Of a stretch of DNA of 23,119 bases, positions 7,143-14,131 are shown one piece after another. Where the stretch lies: assembly GCA_905206805.1 (NCBI GenBank), contig CAJLIR010000019.1, forward strand, positions 1 through 23,119, read 5' to 3'. A model generated the notes under the pieces. It worked only from the letters and a program-made list of their open reading frames with translations. It did no database searches and was not told where the DNA came from. Numbering within the stretch: position 1 is the first letter of the stretch; each line of letters starts with the position of its first letter. Origin of the DNA: an uncultured Caryophanales bacterium (GTDB lineage Bacteria > Bacillota_I > Bacilli_A > RF39 > UBA660). Made by a program: the position numbers and the translations under genes.

Positions 7143-7434
7143 TGAAGAGAGAATGGTTTTTAAAGTTGTTAATGAAGCTGGTAAGGAAGTAGAATGTGAA
7201 GCACTTTTTACATTTGAATCAGAAGAAACAAAGAAAAGTTATATAGTATATACAGATAATACTAAAGATGAAGCTGGAAATACTAAAGTTTATGCATCAA
7301 TTTATGATCCAAATAGTGAATCAACATCATTAGAACCTATTGAAACTGATAAAGAATGGAAAATAATTGAAACGATTTTAACAGAACTTCAAAATCAAGT
7401 AAGACAACAATCTAATGAAGGAACTCAAGAATAG
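7135..7434 (+). CDS. DUF1292 family protein (YrzB-like)
   Basis: A 99-residue acidic soluble protein. The early FKVVNEAGKEVECEALFTFE segment, the YIVYTDN strand, VYASIYDP and a closing DKEWKIIETIL helix are the DUF1292 pattern. The family has no known function but is nearly always linked to ireB and ruvX in Bacillota, as here. AAGGAG (centred near 7119) precedes the ATG, which lies inside the ruvX 3' end. The Gln/Glu-rich tail (85-99) looks disordered. Confidence 0.85.
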   Translation: MNNEERMVFKVVNEAGKEVECEALFTFESEETKKSYIVYTDNTKDEAGNTKVYASIYDPNSESTSLEPIETDKEWKIIETILTELQNQVRQQSNEGTQE

Positions 7435-7440
7435 TAATAT

Positions 7441-8523
7441 ATGAAAAAATACACATATATGGCTGGTTTTCTTGTAGCCTTTTTTGTTATTTTAATTATT
7501 GTTTGTTGTACACTTTATAAAATAAATATTAGTCCTGTTAGTAAAAATTCTGAATTGAAAGAAATAAAAATTGAATCTGGAGAAACTTATCTTACAATTT
7601 CAAGTAAGTTAAAACAAAATAATTTGATTAAATCTGAATTTTTTTACAAATTATATGTCAAATTAATGAATCCTAAAAGTTTGGAAAAAGGAAAATATTT
7701 GTTAAGTGAAGATATGGGTGTAGAAAAAATTATAAAAACTTTAGAAAATGGAAGTGACGCTAATATTGATGCGATAAGTATTACCTTTGTTGAGGGAAAA
7801 AATATGCATTATATTGCTAAATTAATATCTGAAAATACAAATAATACTGAAGATGATGTTTATAATTTGTTAAATGATTCTAATTATTTGGATTATTTAA
7901 TTAGTAAATATTGGTTTTTAACAGATGAAATAAAAGATAATCGTATTTATTATTCTCTTGAAGGTTATTTATTTCCAGATACATATCAATTTAAAAGTAA
8001 AGATGTAACAGTTAAAGAAATTTTTGAAACGTTATTAGATGAGATGGATACTAAATTAACTCCTTATAAAACTGATATTCAAAATAGTAATTATACTGTA
8101 CATCAAATTTTAACATTAGCTTCCATTGTTGAATTGGAAGGCGTTAATGTTAGTGATCGATTCGATGTGTCAGGAGTATTTTATAATCGTTTAAATTCTG
8201 GTTGGAGTTTAGGTAGTGATGTTACAACTTATTATGCAAGTAAAGTCGATATGAATGAAAGAGATTTATATAAATCTGAATTAGATGAATGTAATAACTA
8301 TAATACTAGAAATTCTTGCATGAGTGGTAAATTACCAGTTAGTCCAATATGTAATCCTGGTATTGAATCAATAAAAGCTGCGATTAATCCAAATCAACAT
8401 AATTACTATTTCTTTGTTGCTGATAAAAATAAAAAAACTTATTTTACTAAAACTAATGCAGAACATTTACAAATGATTGCGTCTTTACAAAGTCAAGGTT
8501 TATGGTACGAATATCAGAATTAG
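7441..8523 (+). CDS. mltG: Endolytic murein transglycosylase MltG
   Basis: A 360-residue membrane-anchored lytic transglycosylase (YceG family) that cuts nascent glycan strands and releases them from synthesis. A helix at about 8-28 is followed by a LysM-like region (about 38-105, KGKYLLS) and the catalytic domain (about 110-355). The catalytic Glu is E231 in LASIVELEG. EGYLFPDTY (174-182), GVFYNRL, LGSDVTTYYA and PICNPGIESIKAAINP are further signatures. The stretch before PICNPG has extra Cys residues (C284, C293, C304) where many homologues read YNTYxxxGLPPGPI. No Shine-Dalgarno lies in the 6-base gap before the ATG, and an in-frame stop sits just upstream, so the start is fixed and probably coupled to the preceding gene. 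Confidence 0.94.
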   Translation: MKKYTYMAGFLVAFFVILIIVCCTLYKINISPVSKNSELKEIKIESGETYLTISSKLKQNNLIKSEFFYKLYVKLMNPKSLEKGKYLLSEDMGVEKIIKTLENGSDANIDAISITFVEGKNMHYIAKLISENTNNTEDDVYNLLNDSNYLDYLISKYWFLTDEIKDNRIYYSLEGYLFPDTYQFKSKDVTVKEIFETLLDEMDTKLTPYKTDIQNSNYTVHQILTLASIVELEGVNVSDRFDVSGVFYNRLNSGWSLGSDVTTYYASKVDMNERDLYKSELDECNNYNTRNSCMSGKLPVSPICNPGIESIKAAINPNQHNYYFFVADKNKKTYFTKTNAEHLQMIASLQSQGLWYEYQN

Positions 8524-9080
8524 AAGAATACGCAAAAGAATATAATATACCAATAATGATGGAAGATGGTATTGAATTTTTATGCGATTACATAAAGAAA
8601 AATAATATAAAACGTATATTAGAAATTGGTACTGCTATTGGTTATTCGGCAATTAAAATGGCATCAATTGATAAAGATATTAAAATTACAACTATTGAAA
8701 GAGATAAAGATAGATATTCTCTAGCTTTAAAAAATATAAGTGATTTTAAGTTAGAAGAACAAATTGATGCAATTTTAGATGATGCTTTAAATGTTGATTT
8801 AGGTGATAAATATGATTTAATATTTATTGATGCAGCAAAAGGACAATATATAAATTTTTTTGAGAAATTTAAAACTAATCTAAAAAATAATGGTGTAATC
8901 ATAAGTGATAATTTGTCATTTCATGGCCTTGTTGAAGGTGATTGGAGTACATTAACACGTAATGTTAGAGGACTAGTTAGAAAAATTAAAAACTATAAAG
9001 ATTTTTTAGATGAAAATAAAGAATTCAAAACTGATTACTATGATATTGGAGATGGAATAGGTGTTTCAAGACGATACTAA
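8502..9080 (+). CDS. trmR: O-methyltransferase, probable tRNA 5-hydroxyuridine methyltransferase TrmR
   Basis: A 192-residue class I SAM-dependent methyltransferase. LEIGTAIGYSAIKMA (about 40-54) is the SAM-binding motif I, FIDAAKGQYINFFE holds the metal/catalytic Asp, and ISDNLSFHG is the late metal-site motif. The N-terminal LEEYAKEYNIPIM and the place right after mltG match B. subtilis YrrM, shown to be TrmR, which makes 5-methoxyuridine at tRNA position 34. The start lies 22 bases inside mltG with an AAGGT-like site, and the protein is slightly short at the N-terminus compared with YrrM. Function is by family and context. A terminator overlaps the stop. Confidence 0.85.
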   Translation: MVRISELEEYAKEYNIPIMMEDGIEFLCDYIKKNNIKRILEIGTAIGYSAIKMASIDKDIKITTIERDKDRYSLALKNISDFKLEEQIDAILDDALNVDLGDKYDLIFIDAAKGQYINFFEKFKTNLKNNGVIISDNLSFHGLVEGDWSTLTRNVRGLVRKIKNYKDFLDENKEFKTDYYDIGDGIGVSRRY

Positions 9081-9095
9081 AGTATTGTCTTTTTT
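9068..9095 (+). terminator. Terminator of the ireB-trmR operon
   Basis: AAGACGATACT (9068-9078) pairs with AGTATTGTCTT (9081-9091) with one G-T pair, and the T-run continues to 9095. It overlaps the trmR stop. Confidence 0.85.
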
Positions 9096-9125
9096 CTATA
9101 TTATATAGAAATAAATATTACAATT

Positions 9126-9134
9126 TGGTATAAT
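9126..9134 (+). promoter_or_regulatory. Extended -10 promoter of the rnhB operon
   Basis: TGG plus a perfect TATAAT (9129-9134), with a weak -35-like TAGAAA at 9106-9111 (17-base spacer). The predicted start near 9141 falls in the ribosome site AAAGGTG (9138-9144), so the mRNA leader is minimal. Confidence 0.6.
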
Positions 9135-9150
9135 ATTAAAGGTGAATGGT

Positions 9151-9777
9151 ATGGATAATGACTTATATAAATATGAAAATGAATTATATAATAGTGGAAT
9201 AAATTTTATAGGCGGAGTAGATGAAGTTGGAAGAGGTCCTTTAATTGGTGATGTGGTTGCCGCTTGTGTTGTATTACCACGTGATTTTGTATTAGATGGC
9301 TTAACCGATTCAAAAAAATTGAGTGAAAAAAAACGTGATGCATTTTATGATTATATTATAAATAATTGTGTCGCTTATGGCATAGGGTATGTTCATGCCG
9401 ATGAAATTGATAAGATAAATATTTATGAAGCAAGCAGAAAAGCAATGATGGAAAGCATATCTATAGTAAGAAAAAAAATCAATTTAGAACACGTTTTGGT
9501 TGATGCGATGCCTTTACCTGATTTAGATATTAATTCAACGTCCATAATAAAAGGGGATGCTAAAAGTATTAGTATTGCAGCTGCAAGTGTTGTTGCAAAA
9601 GTTACAAGGGATAGAATGATGTACGAACTTGATAAAATTTATCCTATGTATGGTTTTGCTTCTCATAAGGGTTATCCCACAAAAAAACACATAGAAGCAA
9701 TTAATAAATATGGACTTATAGACGGTTATAGAAAAACCTATGGCCCTGTTAAAAAAGTATTGGAGGAAATAAAATGA
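9151..9777 (+). CDS. rnhB: Ribonuclease HII
   Basis: A 208-residue enzyme that nicks RNA in RNA/DNA hybrids and at single ribonucleotides in DNA. Signatures: GGVDEVGRGPLIGDVVAACV with D24 and E25, LTDSKKLSEKKR (51-62), LVDAMPLPD with D118, and KGDAKSISIAAASVVAKVTRD (134-154) with D136. It is a short-form RNase HII, about 50 residues shorter than B. subtilis RnhB at the N-terminus. I chose the ATG at 9151, not the in-frame GTG at 9142, because the GTG is inside the AAAGGTG ribosome site. The TGA overlaps the next gene as ATGA (9774-9777). Confidence 0.95.
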   Translation: MDNDLYKYENELYNSGINFIGGVDEVGRGPLIGDVVAACVVLPRDFVLDGLTDSKKLSEKKRDAFYDYIINNCVAYGIGYVHADEIDKINIYEASRKAMMESISIVRKKINLEHVLVDAMPLPDLDINSTSIIKGDAKSISIAAASVVAKVTRDRMMYELDKIYPMYGFASHKGYPTKKHIEAINKYGLIDGYRKTYGPVKKVLEEIK

Positions 9778-10055
9778 ATTTAGGCCCAAATTTTAATAAT
9801 AGAAAATTATTTACAGGCGAATCAAAAAGTACAACTCGTTCAATTAATATGGAACGATTCAAAGAAAGAACTGGCGCTAGAAGTATTGATGAAGTTAGAA
9901 ATTCAAGAATGAAATTAAATGAACAAGTTAGTAAAAATAAATATGGATATCAAAATGCTATGAGAGAAACAAATACTGACAAAGGTGAGGTTTCAAATGC
10001 CGAAAAAAGGTTTAATCACCTTGAGGCTATGCGTAATATAAAAAGAGGTTTTTAA
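9774..10055 (+). CDS. Small basic protein of unknown function
   Basis: A 93-residue protein I do not recognise. It is strongly basic (about 20 Lys/Arg against 11 Asp/Glu), has no Cys or Trp, no signal peptide and no membrane segment. It looks like a flexible N-terminal third (Asn, Ser, Thr rich) followed by helical, charged stretches (about 26-70 and 74-90). It is a real gene: GGAGG lies 5-9 bases before the ATG, it overlaps rnhB by ATGA, and its stop shares a base with the start of the next gene (TAATG). The charge and the rnhB link would suit a nucleic-acid or ribosome-binding role, but that is only inference. Confidence 0.75.
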   Translation: MNLGPNFNNRKLFTGESKSTTRSINMERFKERTGARSIDEVRNSRMKLNEQVSKNKYGYQNAMRETNTDKGEVSNAEKRFNHLEAMRNIKRGF

Positions 10056-10591
10056 TGAAAATAGATAGAGTAATTGTTGGTTCATATTTAGAAAACTGTT
10101 ATATTGTATCACAAGATAATAATTGTATTATTGTTGACCCTGGTGATTCATTTGAAGAAATCGATGAGATAATAAATGGTATGAAAGTTTTGGCTGTTTT
10201 GATAACACATCATCATTTTGATCATATTGGTGCTTTAGATAGTGTTATAAAAAAATACAATCCAATTATTTTTGAGTATGATAACGTAAAAGAAAAAAAC
10301 TATAAAATAGAAAATTTTTCATTTGATGTTATTTACACATTTGGTCATACCAGTGATTCAGTTACTTATTATTTTAAAGAAGAAAAAATAATGTTTACAG
10401 GTGATTTTTTATTTGAAAATAGTATAGGAAGAACTGATTTAGAAACTGGTAATTATGAAGAAATGTTAAAAAGTATTGAAAAGATTAAAAAATATGATGA
10501 TGACATTACTGTTTATCCGGGTCATGGTAATAAAACTGTTCTTGGATTAGAAAAACTAAATAATTATTGGTTCGATAATATTAATCTATAA
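10055..10591 (+). CDS. Metallo-beta-lactamase fold hydrolase (glyoxalase II-like)
   Basis: A 178-residue soluble hydrolase. Metal ligands are all visible: THHHFDH (H52, H54, D56, H57), GHTSDS (H98), TGDFLFENSIGRTDL (D117) and YPGHGNKT (H157). The GDFLF...GRTDL block is that of the YqgX/GloB-like branch that hydrolyses thioesters such as S-lactoylglutathione or bacillithiol equivalents. At this length the C-terminal substrate-binding domain of classical GloB is missing, so the true substrate is open. The ribosome site AGAGG lies 6-10 bases upstream inside the previous gene. Last gene of the rnhB operon. Confidence 0.88.
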   Translation: MKIDRVIVGSYLENCYIVSQDNNCIIVDPGDSFEEIDEIINGMKVLAVLITHHHFDHIGALDSVIKKYNPIIFEYDNVKEKNYKIENFSFDVIYTFGHTSDSVTYYFKEEKIMFTGDFLFENSIGRTDLETGNYEEMLKSIEKIKKYDDDITVYPGHGNKTVLGLEKLNNYWFDNINL

Positions 10592-10609
10592 ATTTTATAG
10601 ATTTTTTTT
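10583..10609 (+). terminator. Terminator of the rnhB operon
   Basis: AATCTATAA (10583-10591) pairs perfectly with TTATAGATT (10595-10603) around a 3-base loop, followed by T to 10609. It includes the stop codon. Confidence 0.85.
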
Positions 10610-10620
10610 AATTTTTAATA

Positions 10621-10626
10621 TATAAT
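10621..10626 (+). promoter_or_regulatory. -10 box of the pduL operon
   Basis: A perfect TATAAT 12 bases after the preceding terminator's T-run. The -35 position (about 10598-10603) would fall inside that terminator's right arm and is not consensus. The AGGTGA ribosome site at 10632-10637 lies at the predicted start, so the leader is almost absent. Confidence 0.5.
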
Positions 10627-10641
10627 TAAGTAGGTGATTTT

Positions 10642-11229
10642 ATGAGAAAGATAGATGTAAAAGTTGGTGTATCTAATAGACACGTTCATTTAAAAGAAAG
10701 CGATTTTAGAGTTTTATTTGGCGATACTACTTTAGAAAAATCAAAAGATTTAACTCAACCAGGAGAATTTGCTAGTACTTCTAAAGTTACTATCAAAACG
10801 CAAAAAGGTATTATAGAAAATGTAAGAGTATTAGGACCTCTAAGAAGTTATACTCAAGTTGAAGTTTCAAAAACTGATGCTTTTAAATTAGGAATAAATC
10901 CTCCAGTTAGAGAATCAGGAGATATAATAGGTAGTGAGGGTGTTACTCTTATAGGACCAAATGGTAGTATTGATTTAAATGAAGGCTGCATTATTGCAAC
11001 TCGTCATATTCATTTAACAAATGAAGATGTAAAAAAATATGGGTTAGAAAATAAAAAATACGTAGATGTTTTATTAAATGGAAAAAAAGGCGGTATTTTA
11101 AAAAATGTATCATTAAAAATTAGCGATAATTATTCTTTTGAAATGCACCTAGATACTGATGACGCTAATGGGCATTTAGTAAGTCAAGGTGATATTGCAA
11201 GCATTTTAGTTGGTGAATGTGATGAATAA
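10642..11229 (+). CDS. pduL: Phosphate acyltransferase PduL (phosphotransacetylase type)
   Basis: A 195-residue Zn enzyme that moves an acyl group between CoA and phosphate (acetyl-CoA/acetyl-phosphate or propionyl equivalents). Two PduL repeats are visible: SNRHVHL (11-17) with QPGEFA and VRVLGPLRSYTQVEVS (61-76), then ESGDIIGSEGVTLIGPNGS, ATRHIHL (119-125) and MHLDTDDANG (168-177). The His-rich motifs bind the two metals. It begins directly with the catalytic domain, lacking the N-terminal helix that targets PduL to microcompartments, and no shell genes are present. It is probably the cytosolic enzyme of the acetate/ATP pathway in place of Pta; an ackA partner is not in the window. Confidence 0.93.
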   Translation: MRKIDVKVGVSNRHVHLKESDFRVLFGDTTLEKSKDLTQPGEFASTSKVTIKTQKGIIENVRVLGPLRSYTQVEVSKTDAFKLGINPPVRESGDIIGSEGVTLIGPNGSIDLNEGCIIATRHIHLTNEDVKKYGLENKKYVDVLLNGKKGGILKNVSLKISDNYSFEMHLDTDDANGHLVSQGDIASILVGECDE

Positions 11230-11449
11230 TGAATTCAGAATTTGCAACAAATGTAAGGCTATGAATGTCTCTTCAATTGTACCAAAACTTGAAGAGATAG
11301 ATCCCAATGCTAAAATAATAATAGGTTGTCAAAATTTTTGTGGAATAGGTAGAACAAAAAACTTTGCGATTGTTAATCATATTCCTATTATAGCGGATAC
11401 TGAAGAAGAATTAATTTTGAAAATTAAAGAATTTCTTAAAAAAAATTAA
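11222..11449 (+). CDS. Small four-cysteine protein (DUF1450-like / thioredoxin-like ferredoxin pattern)
   Basis: A 75-residue soluble protein with C8xxC11 near the N-terminus and GC36xxxC40G in the middle, followed by FAIVNHIPIIADTEEELILKIKEFL. The order (paired Cys, about 25 residues, C-x3-C, then a beta strand and a closing helix) resembles DUF1450/YuzB proteins and the thioredoxin-like [2Fe-2S] ferredoxin fold, though the first pair is closer than usual. I chose the ATG at 11222, not the TTG at 11210, because GGTGA (11212-11216) is then correctly spaced. It overlaps pduL by 8 bases, so the two are translationally coupled. Metal or redox function is inferred. Confidence 0.75.
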   Translation: MNNEFRICNKCKAMNVSSIVPKLEEIDPNAKIIIGCQNFCGIGRTKNFAIVNHIPIIADTEEELILKIKEFLKKN

Positions 11450-11474
11450 TTATTTGCTTAATTAATTTTTTTTT
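11440..11474 (+). terminator. Terminator of the pduL operon
   Basis: AAAAAATTAATTA (11440-11452) pairs with TAATTAATTTTTT (11459-11471) around TTTGCT; the T-run goes to 11474. It overlaps the preceding gene's stop and runs straight into the parE -10 box. Confidence 0.75.
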
Positions 11475-11476
11475 GA

Positions 11477-11482
11477 TATAAT
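11477..11482 (+). promoter_or_regulatory. -10 box of parE
   Basis: A perfect TATAAT two bases after the terminator T-run. A partial -35, TTGCTT, lies 17 bases upstream at 11454-11459, in the loop of the terminator hairpin. Start near 11489, giving a leader of about 10 bases. Confidence 0.55.
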
Positions 11483-11498
11483 TTTTACGGTGATAAAT

Positions 11499-13403
11499 GT
11501 GGTAAAATATGATGAAAACTCAATAAAAATATTAGAAGGACTCGAAGCTGTTAGAAAAAGACCCGGTATGTATATAGGTTCAACTGATAAAAGAGGCCTT
11601 CATCATTTAATATGGGAAATTGTCGATAATGGAATTGATGAAGTTATCAATGGATACGGAAAAAAAATAAAAATTATAATGCATAAAGATGGTAGTATTA
11701 GTGTAAGTGATGAAGGACGTGGCGTTCCGGTTGGAATGCATTCTAGTGGTATGTCAACACCAGAAGTTATTTATACAGTACTTCATGCTGGTGGAAAATT
11801 TGAAACAGGCGGATATAAAGTTTCTGGTGGATTACACGGGGTAGGAGCAAGTGTAGTTAATGCCCTATCAAAATGGATGGAAGTTACAATAAAAAGAGAT
11901 GGTTATGAACATTATATTAAATTTGAAAATGGTGGAAAGTTAGCAGTACCTTTAAAACAATTATCAAAAACAAGTAAAACTGGTACTACAGTTAGATTTA
12001 TGCCTGATGATGAAATATTTTCAACTACAAATTTTTCTTTTACTACTATTTGTGAAAGGATGCAAGAATGTGCATTTTTACTTAAAGGATTAAATATTGA
12101 GATTGTTAATGAAATAGACGGAAGGAAAGAAGTTTATCAATATGAAAATGGTTTAAAATCATTTGTTGAATACTTAAATGAAGATAAAAAAGCCTTACAT
12201 AAAGTGGTTGATTTTGATGCCACAAAAGATGGAATTAATGTTGAAATAGCGTTTCAATATACAGATACCTACAATGAAAATATCATATCTTTTGTAAACA
12301 ATGTAAAAACAAATGATGGTGGAACTCATGAAGTTGGTTTTAAATCAGCAATTACAAGAGTATTTAATGATTATGCTAGAGTTAATAAATATTTAAAAGA
12401 TAAAGATAAAAATTTGGAAGGTAGTGATACAAGAGAAGGATTAACTGCTATTATATCATTACAAATTCCTGAAAATTTATTACAATTTGAAGGTCAAACA
12501 AAGGCAAAACTTGGAACTCCAGAAGCTAGAACTATTGTTGAGAGTATTGTTGTTGAAAAATTACAGTATTTTTTGGAAGAAAACAAAGCAGTAGCAACTT
12601 CTATTTTGGAAAAAATGGTTAAAAGTAAAATGGTTAGAGAAGCTGCCAGAAAAGCTAGAGATGAGGCAAGAAACGGTAAGGATAAAGCAAAAAAAGAAAG
12701 ATTACTTAGTGGAAAATTAACACCTGCCCAAACAAAAAATCCCGATAAAAACGAATTATTTTTAGTCGAAGGAGATTCAGCCGGTGGTTCTGCAAAACAG
12801 GGTAGAGATAGAAAATTTCAAGCAATTTTACCATTAAGAGGTAAAGTATTAAATTGTGAAAAAACAAAATTAGAAGAAATATTCAAAAATGAAGAAATTA
12901 ATACAATAATACATACAGTTGGAGCTGGTGTTGGAAGTGATTTTGAAGTAAAAGATTCTAATTATGATAAAATTATTATTATGTCAGATGCCGATGTAGA
13001 TGGATCACATATTCAAATTTTATTACTTACATTCTTCTATCGCTACATGAAGCCTTTAATTGAAGCTGGAAAAGTTTATATAGCTATGCCACCTTTATAT
13101 AAATTATCAAACGGAAAAGTTGTTCACTATGCTTGGACTGATGATGAGAGAAAAAGTATATTAGCGCAAAGTAAAATAAAACTTGAAACACAAAGATATA
13201 AAGGTTTAGGAGAAATGAACGCTGAACAATTATGGGAAACAACTATGAATCCTGAAACTAGAAGTTTGATTAAAGTTAATATAATAGATGCTGCCTTGGC
13301 AGAAAAACGTGTTAGTATATTAATGGGTGATAAAGTAGAACCTAGAAAAGAATGGATTGAAGAAAATATTGAGTTTACTTTAGAAGATAATTATCAAGTT
13401 TAA
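11499..13403 (+). CDS. parE: DNA topoisomerase IV subunit B
   Basis: A 634-residue ATPase subunit of topoisomerase IV, which unlinks daughter chromosomes. The GHKL ATPase has VRKRPGMYIGST, IVDNGIDE, DEGRGVPVGMH and GGLHGVGASVVNALS. The transducer contains QFEGQTKAKLGT, and the TOPRIM domain has LVEGDSAGGSAKQGRDRKFQAILPLRGK and the metal-binding IIMSDADVDGSHI, ending with QRYKGLGEMNAEQLWETTM. The ILKGL and KLGTPEAR regions agree with ParE rather than GyrB of Bacilli. I prefer the GTG at 11499, spaced 5 bases from GGTGA (11489-11493); the in-frame GTG at 11490 lies inside that site. Unusually, parC does not follow; a Big2 protein does, 10 bases downstream. Confidence 0.95.
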   Translation: MVKYDENSIKILEGLEAVRKRPGMYIGSTDKRGLHHLIWEIVDNGIDEVINGYGKKIKIIMHKDGSISVSDEGRGVPVGMHSSGMSTPEVIYTVLHAGGKFETGGYKVSGGLHGVGASVVNALSKWMEVTIKRDGYEHYIKFENGGKLAVPLKQLSKTSKTGTTVRFMPDDEIFSTTNFSFTTICERMQECAFLLKGLNIEIVNEIDGRKEVYQYENGLKSFVEYLNEDKKALHKVVDFDATKDGINVEIAFQYTDTYNENIISFVNNVKTNDGGTHEVGFKSAITRVFNDYARVNKYLKDKDKNLEGSDTREGLTAIISLQIPENLLQFEGQTKAKLGTPEARTIVESIVVEKLQYFLEENKAVATSILEKMVKSKMVREAARKARDEARNGKDKAKKERLLSGKLTPAQTKNPDKNELFLVEGDSAGGSAKQGRDRKFQAILPLRGKVLNCEKTKLEEIFKNEEINTIIHTVGAGVGSDFEVKDSNYDKIIIMSDADVDGSHIQILLLTFFYRYMKPLIEAGKVYIAMPPLYKLSNGKVVHYAWTDDERKSILAQSKIKLETQRYKGLGEMNAEQLWETTMNPETRSLIKVNIIDAALAEKRVSILMGDKVEPRKEWIEENIEFTLEDNYQV

Positions 13404-13413
13404 GGGTGAATTT

Positions 13414-14067
13414 ATGAATAGAAAAATTATGGATAATTTGTCATACGGATTTTATTTTATTATTATTTGTTTAATAATTTTATCAGTATATTTAATTTTT
13501 TTTAGACAAGATAAAAAACAAAGTGAAAACAATATAGAAACTAAAACGACAACTGAGAGAAGTTTGGAAAATATTAAATTAAATCAAGATAATGTATATT
13601 TAGATATTGGTGGTAGTTTTGAACTTAAAGTTACATTAATTTCTGGTAATGGTAGTGAAAAAATAAAATATGAATCAGAAAATTCTAATATTGCAACAGT
13701 AGATGAGTTTGGATTAATTACTGGTGTTAGTGCTGGAACAACTAAAATTTTGGTTACTGTTTTGGATACTAATATTAAAACAGAATGTGTTGTAAATGTA
13801 ACAAATAATGTAATAACTGTTAGCGGTTTATTTGTTTCTGAGGAAACCGTTAATATGAGTATTAATGATACTTATAATATCGGTGTTACAATCGTTCCAA
13901 ATAATGCAGTTGATAAAAGACTTGTTTATACATCTTCAAACGAATCTATAGTAACTGTTGATCAAAATGGTTTGGTTCGTGCAATAAATAAAGGATATTC
14001 AAAAGTGGTAATTAGTTCATATAACGATCCTAATATTAAAGTTGAAATTTCTTTTTATGTAAAATAA
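13414..14067 (+). CDS. Membrane-anchored protein with two Big2 Ig-like domains
   Basis: A 217-residue surface protein. One membrane helix (about 10-31) near the N-terminus is followed by a Lys/Thr-rich linker, then two bacterial Ig-like (Big_2) domains at about 53-130 and 136-216. Each shows the ESENSNIATVDEFGLITGVSAGTTKI / SSNESIVTVDQNGLVRAINKGYSKV core. No catalytic domain is present and no LPxTG motif, so it is probably an extracellular spacer, adhesion or protein-binding module held by its N-terminal anchor. GGGTGA precedes the ATG; with only 10 bases after parE it shares that transcript. Binding partner unknown. Confidence 0.85.
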   Translation: MNRKIMDNLSYGFYFIIICLIILSVYLIFFRQDKKQSENNIETKTTTERSLENIKLNQDNVYLDIGGSFELKVTLISGNGSEKIKYESENSNIATVDEFGLITGVSAGTTKILVTVLDTNIKTECVVNVTNNVITVSGLFVSEETVNMSINDTYNIGVTIVPNNAVDKRLVYTSSNESIVTVDQNGLVRAINKGYSKVVISSYNDPNIKVEISFYVK

Positions 14068-14090
14068 AACATGATTTTTCATGTTTTTTT
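14066..14090 (+). terminator. Terminator after the parE/Big2 unit
   Basis: AAAACATGA (14066-14074) pairs with TCATGTTTT (14079-14087) around TTTT, followed by T to 14090. It starts at the stop codon. Confidence 0.85.
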
Positions 14091-14100
14091 CTGATTTTTT

Positions 14101-14109
14101 TGGTATAAT
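14101..14109 (+). promoter_or_regulatory. Extended -10 promoter of the flavoprotein pair
   Basis: TGG plus a perfect TATAAT (14104-14109), 11 bases after the preceding terminator. No clear -35. Start near 14116; GGGTGA (14122-14127) precedes the ATG at 14132. Confidence 0.6.
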
Positions 14110-14131
14110 CTTATTGAAATTGGGTGATTGA

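Noticed and set aside
9142..9150. Upstream GTG start for rnhB
   Set aside because: It overlaps the AAAGGTG ribosome site; the ATG at 9151 is correctly spaced. The same reasoning rejects GTG 3576 (TetR), TTG 11210 (cysteine protein) and GTG 11490 (parE).
10642..11229. PduL as evidence of a bacterial microcompartment
   Set aside because: No N-terminal encapsulation helix and no shell-protein genes nearby; a cytosolic phosphotransacetylase is the simpler reading.
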